Source: Rhodobiaceae bacterium | GTDB lineage: Bacteria > Pseudomonadota > Alphaproteobacteria > Rhizobiales > Tepidamorphaceae | DNA: 64,000 bases | Reading direction: 5' to 3' | Assembly (NCBI GenBank): GCA_020637855.1 | Contig: JACKJR010000004.1 | Location: 1 to 64,000 of the forward strand | Shown: positions 59,678 through 64,000 of the stretch, piece by piece | How positions within the stretch are numbered: position 1 is the stretch's first letter | Layout: every line of letters starts with the position of its first letter | The notes under the pieces: generated by a model | Seen by the model: only the letters and a program-made list of their open reading frames with translations | The model's database searches: none | Told to the model about the DNA's origin: nothing | Translations under genes and position numbers: made by a program

Positions 59678-60970
59678 ATGCGCAGGCCGCTCACGCTGAT
59701 CGCCGTGGCGGCCATCCTCGTCGCAATCGGCGTGATCGCATGGCAGGCATTCATTAAACCGCCGCAGACCGTCACCTTGCGCGTGGCCGCCGGCGAGCGC
59801 ACCGGCGATGCCTACCGGTTGATGAGCGAGATCGGCGAAGTCCTGGAACGGCACACAGAGCTGGTCCGCTTGCAGGTTCTGGAAACCGAAGGTCCGAGCC
59901 AGAATCTTTCCATGGTCAATACCGGGCGAGCCGAGCTTGCCGCAATCCAGAGCGACGCGCCCGCAGTCATTTCGACCCAGCTCGTCGCGCGGCTTTTTCC
60001 CGATGCATTCCTGCTGATCACATGGTCCGACAGCGACGTGCTGTCCCCTCCGGACCTCTCCGGCAAGCGCATTGCCCTGCCGCCGCACGGAACCTCGGAA
60101 CAGCGCGCGTTCTGGGCGGTTGCCGACCATTACGACATCAATCCGTTCTCGATAAACTGGCTTGCGCTTCCCGGTGAGAGCGCCCTTAAGAAGATGCTCG
60201 ATCACGAAGTGGACGCCGTATTCCTGGTGCGTTCGTTGCGTGATCCCGCGGTTCTGCGCTTCTTCGAGGATGCAAAGCTGCTCAAGCGCGGGCGCCTGCG
60301 CCTCGTCGCAATCGACCAGGCGGAGGCGATGACCCTGAAGCGCCCGTTCCTGAAGGCATCGACCCTCGTCAAGGGCGCCTTCGACGGTGAACCGCCGCTG
60401 CCGCCGACGAGTATCGTCACCGCCGGCGTCGATCTCCTGCTCGTCGCGACGCCGGATGCGTCCGAAGAGGCAATCAACGAACTGACCCGGGTGATGATGG
60501 AGCACCGGCTCGATCTCGCCGTGCGCACACCGCTTGCCGCATCGATCACCGCGCCCGGCCGCGCCGAAAGCGGCCTGCCGATTCATGCCGGAGCGGAACG
60601 CTACTACCTGCGCGACGAACCGAGCTTCCTGCAGCAGAATGCCGAGCCCATGGCGCTGATCGTGACGCTGGCCGCGATGCTGGTCTCCGGTGCCATGGCG
60701 CTTCGCGCCCGGCTGATGGCCGACCGCAAGAACAACGCCGACAAATACAACAACGACCTCCTGGCGCTGTCGGCGCGCGCCCGCGAGGCAAAGGACGTGG
60801 GCGAACTTGCAGCCTGCAAGACCGAACTGACCGCCATTCTCGAGCAATGCGTCGTCGATCTCGATACCGACGAGGTCACGGAAGCCGGTTTCCAGTCATT
60901 CTCTCTGCTGTGGGAAGCCGTAAGGACAGTGATCGAGGACCGCGTCCGCGACATATCAGCCACTTCGTGA
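59678..60970 (+). CDS. Orphan TAXI-family periplasmic protein with C-terminal membrane segment
   Basis: 430 residues. N-terminal span/anchor about 5-27, then a TAXI (TRAP-associated extracytoplasmic) domain: VAAGERTGDAYRLMSEIGEV, NLSMVNTGRAELAAIQSDAP, DLSGKRIALPPHGTSEQRAF, LKKMLDHEVDAVFLVRSL. A second hydrophobic span lies near 327-347 (MALIVTLAAMLVSGAMALRA), and a charged 80-residue tail follows, probably cytoplasmic. No TRAP permease gene is present in the window. This architecture suggests a tethered sensor or accessory rather than a free solute receptor. Cotranscribed with argG by spacing. Confidence 0.82.
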   Translation: MRRPLTLIAVAAILVAIGVIAWQAFIKPPQTVTLRVAAGERTGDAYRLMSEIGEVLERHTELVRLQVLETEGPSQNLSMVNTGRAELAAIQSDAPAVISTQLVARLFPDAFLLITWSDSDVLSPPDLSGKRIALPPHGTSEQRAFWAVADHYDINPFSINWLALPGESALKKMLDHEVDAVFLVRSLRDPAVLRFFEDAKLLKRGRLRLVAIDQAEAMTLKRPFLKASTLVKGAFDGEPPLPPTSIVTAGVDLLLVATPDASEEAINELTRVMMEHRLDLAVRTPLAASITAPGRAESGLPIHAGAERYYLRDEPSFLQQNAEPMALIVTLAAMLVSGAMALRARLMADRKNNADKYNNDLLALSARAREAKDVGELAACKTELTAILEQCVVDLDTDEVTEAGFQSFSLLWEAVRTVIEDRVRDISATS

Positions 60971-61039
60971 GCGCCCATCGCAGAAACGCGCCGCAATCCC
61001 TATCTTCAGGTCCGGTATTCGGCATGTGAGGATCAAGCC

Positions 61040-62143
61040 ATGTCCTGGTCGGTTTCGCTGGGCCGCGTCTTCGGCTCCGACATCCGCATTCATCTGACGT
61101 TTCTGCTTCTGCTCGCCTGGATCGGCTTTGCCCACTGGCAGCAGGGTGGTTCCGCGGCAGCCATCGATGGCGTTCTGTTCGTCATCGCTATTTTTGCCTG
61201 CGTGACCCTGCACGAGCTCGGCCACGCCTATGCCGCCCGCCGCTACGGCATTGCGACACCCGACATCACGCTTCTGCCGATCGGCGGCGTTGCCCGGCTG
61301 GAACGCATGCCGGAAGATCCGAAGCAGGAGATCGTCATCGCCATCGCGGGGCCGCTGGTGAATGTGGTCATCGCAGCCGTGCTGATCCTCATCCTCGGCG
61401 CCCGTCCCGATCTCAACTCCGTTGTGGCCTTGCAGGACACGGGCCCCAGCTTCGCCGCCCGTGTCGCTGCGGTAAACGTGATCCTCGTCCTGTTCAACCT
61501 CATTCCCGCCTTCCCCATGGACGGCGGGCGGGTCCTGCGCGCCGTACTGGCGATGCGCATGAGCCGCATGAAGGCGACCGCGGTCGCGGCCCGCATCGGC
61601 CAGGCGATCGCCTTTGCGTTCGGCTTTCTCGGCCTGACCGGCGGAAATCCGATGCTCGTGCTGGTCGCCGTCTTCGTCTACATGGCCGCAGCCGCCGAGA
61701 GCGAGGGCACCAGCCTGCTCGATGCGGCGCGGCGCATGCGCGCCCGCGACGCCATGATCAGCGCATATGAAGCCCTCGACACCACCGCTTCCCTCGACGA
61801 CGCGGCAAAGGCGCTGTTGCGCACCACCCAGCATGAATTCCCTGTTGTCGATGGCGGCGGCAAGCTGCGCGGCATGCTCTCGCGCCAGATGCTCGTGGCG
61901 ACACTGGCCGCCAGGGGCGAGAACACACCCGTCATCGAGGCCATGGAGACCGGAATCCCGGAAATCCCCGCCGACACCCGCCTCGACAAAGTGCTGGAGG
62001 CAATGCAGACGGCAGGGCGCGGAACAGCGGCGCTGACCGGCCCTGATGGTCGCTTTGCCGGTTACATCAGCCGCGAAAACCTTGCCGAACTCACCATGCT
62101 GACGGCAGCCGACTGGCATGCCCCGGCGCGAAGGCAGGGCTGA
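61040..62143 (+). CDS. Site-2 protease family (M50) membrane metalloprotease with CBS domains
   Basis: 367 residues. Zinc motif His58-Glu-x2-His62 in VTLHELGHAYAARRYG, third ligand in IPAFPMDGGRVLRA, several membrane spans (21-36, 45-60, about 90-120, 130-160 and 190-220), then a pair of CBS domains from about 225 to 355 (ARDAMISAYEALDTTASLDD; VIEAMETGIPEIPADTRLDK). This is the group with cytoplasmic nucleotide-binding CBS modules, like SpoIVFB-type proteases with CBS tails. Substrate unknown. Confidence 0.92.
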   Translation: MSWSVSLGRVFGSDIRIHLTFLLLLAWIGFAHWQQGGSAAAIDGVLFVIAIFACVTLHELGHAYAARRYGIATPDITLLPIGGVARLERMPEDPKQEIVIAIAGPLVNVVIAAVLILILGARPDLNSVVALQDTGPSFAARVAAVNVILVLFNLIPAFPMDGGRVLRAVLAMRMSRMKATAVAARIGQAIAFAFGFLGLTGGNPMLVLVAVFVYMAAAAESEGTSLLDAARRMRARDAMISAYEALDTTASLDDAAKALLRTTQHEFPVVDGGGKLRGMLSRQMLVATLAARGENTPVIEAMETGIPEIPADTRLDKVLEAMQTAGRGTAALTGPDGRFAGYISRENLAELTMLTAADWHAPARRQG

Positions 62144-62230
62144 AATACACCAATCGACGCGTTTGCCGCTTTCGCTGCGCTGCAAAAAGCGCTACACGCT
62201 CGCCAAACGCATTACTCCCGGAAAACAGAC

Positions 62231-64000
62231 ATGAAATTGCGAAACATCGCCATCATCGCGCATGTCGACCATGGCAAGACGACCCTGGTCGACCGGCTGC
62301 TGCAGCAATCGGGCACCTTCCGCGAAAACCAGAAGGTCGCCGAGCGCGCCATGGATTCAAACGATCTGGAGCGCGAACGCGGCATCACAATCCTCGCCAA
62401 GGTGACCTCGGTCGGCTGGAAGGACACCCGCATCAACATCGTCGATACGCCGGGCCACGCCGATTTCGGCGGTGAGGTCGAGCGCATTCTCAACATGGTC
62501 GATGGCGCGATCGTTCTCGTCGACGCCTCCGAAGGACCGATGCCACAGACCAAGTTCGTCGTCGGCAAGGCGCTGAAAGTTGGCCTGAAGCCAATCGTTG
62601 CGATCAACAAGATCGACAAGTCCGACGAACGCCATGTCGAGGTCATCAACGAGGTTTTCGACCTGTTCGCGGCGCTCGACGCGACCGACGAGCAGCTTGA
62701 TTTCCCGATCCTTTATGGCTCTGCGAAAGATGGCTGGATGGCCGCGGACCCGTCCGGCCCCAAGGATGGCATGGGCCCGCTGTTCGATCTCGTCCTCAAC
62801 CACGTCCCGCCGCCGCCGGCGGAGGACGGGCCGTTGAAGATCCTGGTCACGACGACCCAGTCCGACCCCTATCTCGGGCGTATCGCCACCGGCCGCATCA
62901 CATCCGGCACCGCGAAGCCGAACATGGCGGTCAAGGCGCTGTCGCGCGACGGCAAGCCGGTTGAGCAGGGCCGCATCTCCAAGCTGCTCTCCGCGCGCGG
63001 GCTTGAACGCGTCGCCATCGAGGAAGCCGGTGCGGGCGATATCGTCTCGATCGCAGGTCTCGCGGAAGTCAACGTCGCTGATACGATCTGCGACATTTCG
63101 GTAGACACGGCACTGCCCGCCCAGCCGATCGACCCACCGACGCTGTCGATGACGTTCCGCGTCAACGATTCTCCGCTTGCCGGCCGTGAAGGCGACAAGG
63201 TGCAGAGCCGCGTCATTCGCGCCCGCCTGATGCGCGAAGCGGAAGGCAATGTGGCGCTGAGCGTTTCCGATTCGCCAGATACCGACGCCTATGAGGTCGC
63301 CGGACGCGGCGAATTGCAGCTTTCCATCCTGATCGAGACCATGCGCCGCGAGGGCTTCGAGCTCGGTGTGTCGCGCCCGCGCGTGCTGATGCGCAAGGGC
63401 GAGGACGGCGGCATGGAAGAGCCGGTCGAGGAGGTCATCATCGACGTCGATGACGATTATTCCGGCGTCGTCGTTCAGAAATTGTCCGAGCGCAAGGCCG
63501 ATCTCATCGAAATGAAGCCCTCCGGCGGCGGGCGCACGCGCCTTGTCTTCCACGCCCCGACTCGTGGCCTGATCGGCTATAATGGCGAGCTATTGTCCGA
63601 TACGCGCGGCACGGCGACGCTGAATCGGCTTTTCCACGGCTATGCCCCGTTCAAGGGCGAGATCGCCGGCCGGCACACCGGCGTTCTGATCTCAAACGGT
63701 GATGGAGAGGCTGTCGCTTACGCCCTGTGGAATCTCGAGGATCGCGGCCCGATCATGATCGATCCCGGCACCAAGGTTTACCGCGGCATGATCGTCGGCG
63801 AACACAGCCGCGACAACGACCTCGAAGTCAACGTGCTCAAGGGCAAGCAGCTCACCAACATCCGCGCCGCCGGCAAGGACGAGGCTGTCCGCCTCACCCC
63901 GCCCAAGCTGCTGTCGCTGGAAGCAGCCCTCGCCTATATCGACGAGGACGAACTGGTCGAGGTAACGCCGAAGTCGATCCGCCTTCGCAAAACCCATCTC
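62231..64000 (+). CDS. typA: Ribosome-associated GTPase TypA/BipA (cut by window edge)
   Basis: 590 residues are present; the family is about 605, so roughly 15-20 residues run past the edge. G1 AHVDHGKTTLVDRLL (10-24), G2/G3 RERGITILAK and VDTPGHADFGGEVERIL, G4 NKIDKSDER, then EF-G-like domains and the BipA-specific C-terminal domain (RLVFHAPTRGLIGYNGELLS, given as TRGLIGYNGELLS; HTGVLISNGDGEAVAYALWN). It binds ribosomes during stress and 50S assembly. The reading frame is intact to the last base. Confidence 0.97.
   Translation, partial: MKLRNIAIIAHVDHGKTTLVDRLLQQSGTFRENQKVAERAMDSNDLERERGITILAKVTSVGWKDTRINIVDTPGHADFGGEVERILNMVDGAIVLVDASEGPMPQTKFVVGKALKVGLKPIVAINKIDKSDERHVEVINEVFDLFAALDATDEQLDFPILYGSAKDGWMAADPSGPKDGMGPLFDLVLNHVPPPPAEDGPLKILVTTTQSDPYLGRIATGRITSGTAKPNMAVKALSRDGKPVEQGRISKLLSARGLERVAIEEAGAGDIVSIAGLAEVNVADTICDISVDTALPAQPIDPPTLSMTFRVNDSPLAGREGDKVQSRVIRARLMREAEGNVALSVSDSPDTDAYEVAGRGELQLSILIETMRREGFELGVSRPRVLMRKGEDGGMEEPVEEVIIDVDDDYSGVVVQKLSERKADLIEMKPSGGGRTRLVFHAPTRGLIGYNGELLSDTRGTATLNRLFHGYAPFKGEIAGRHTGVLISNGDGEAVAYALWNLEDRGPIMIDPGTKVYRGMIVGEHSRDNDLEVNVLKGKQLTNIRAAGKDEAVRLTPPKLLSLEAALAYIDEDELVEVTPKSIRLRKTHL

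Overview
The window looks like a chromosomal core segment of an alphaproteobacterium of the order Hyphomicrobiales (Rhizobiales), close to the Phyllobacteriaceae/Rhizobiaceae side. Pointers are the GC-rich codon use, an IalB-family protein, DUF2794, DUF6356 and DUF1223 proteins, a YbhL/Bax-inhibitor gene with a leader hairpin like the alphaproteobacterial ybhL RNA motif, a paired mesaconyl-CoA hydratase and malyl-CoA lyase/thioesterase of the ethylmalonyl-CoA pathway, and short extragenic repeats of a rhizobial type. Genus is not claimed. I see no prophage, integrase, transposase, CRISPR array, rRNA or tRNA gene. The segment is densely packed and almost all genes are intact; TypA is cut by the right edge.

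Layout. 1-4.3 kb: a LysR regulator, an Asp-box repeat protein, an AhpD-like protein, a GNAT acetyltransferase and an unrecognised 251-residue protein behind a perfect 15-bp palindrome. 4.5-9.2 kb: succinate dehydrogenase, with sdhB separated from sdhCDA by a secreted small protein and a divergent double-ACT regulator. 9.4-16.5 kb: a chemoreceptor, the mch-VOC-mcl2 cassette, pyridoxal kinase, a DUF429 protein and carbonic anhydrase. 16.7-25.2 kb: asd and the leucine genes leuB, leuD and leuC, which lie apart and on alternating strands. 25.4-34.5 kb: a translation and protein-targeting block. On the minus strand this is a small Cys-rich protein, ffh, rpsP, rimM, trmD, rplS; on the plus strand dapF-mtaB-ftsY-yciB with overlapping junctions.

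34.5-41.4 kb: RidA, a NUDIX hydrolase, the cytochrome c maturation genes ccmABCDG, and acnA divergent from them. 41.6-50 kb: DUF1223, a gene-free stretch with a possible structured RNA, DUF2794, GNAT, YbhL, a YbbA/YbbP-like ABC exporter divergent from a TesA-like esterase, ThpR and PhhB. 50-64 kb: an SDR, YkvA, a quinone oxidoreductase, a SpoU methyltransferase, IalB, rlmN, a class II glutamine amidotransferase, an Lrp regulator, a DsbA-family isomerase, argG, an orphan TAXI-type protein, a site-2 protease with CBS domains, and typA.

How the genes fit together: sdh and acnA serve the TCA cycle, and the mch/mcl2 cassette suggests acetyl-CoA assimilation by the ethylmalonyl-CoA route. asd, dapF, leuBCD and argG are amino-acid biosynthesis. 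Ffh and FtsY, the two protein components of the SRP pathway, sit about 3 kb apart beside ribosomal-protein, rRNA-maturation and tRNA-modification genes.

No clear new multi-gene system stands out. The observations most worth checking are: two copies of a ~175-bp palindromic element whose 34-bp core is flipped relative to its flanks; a structured, terminator-capped intergenic region at 42.4-42.65 kb; L19 carrying a helix-hairpin-helix tail; the split sdh locus; and an orphan TAXI protein with a second membrane segment and a cytoplasmic tail.
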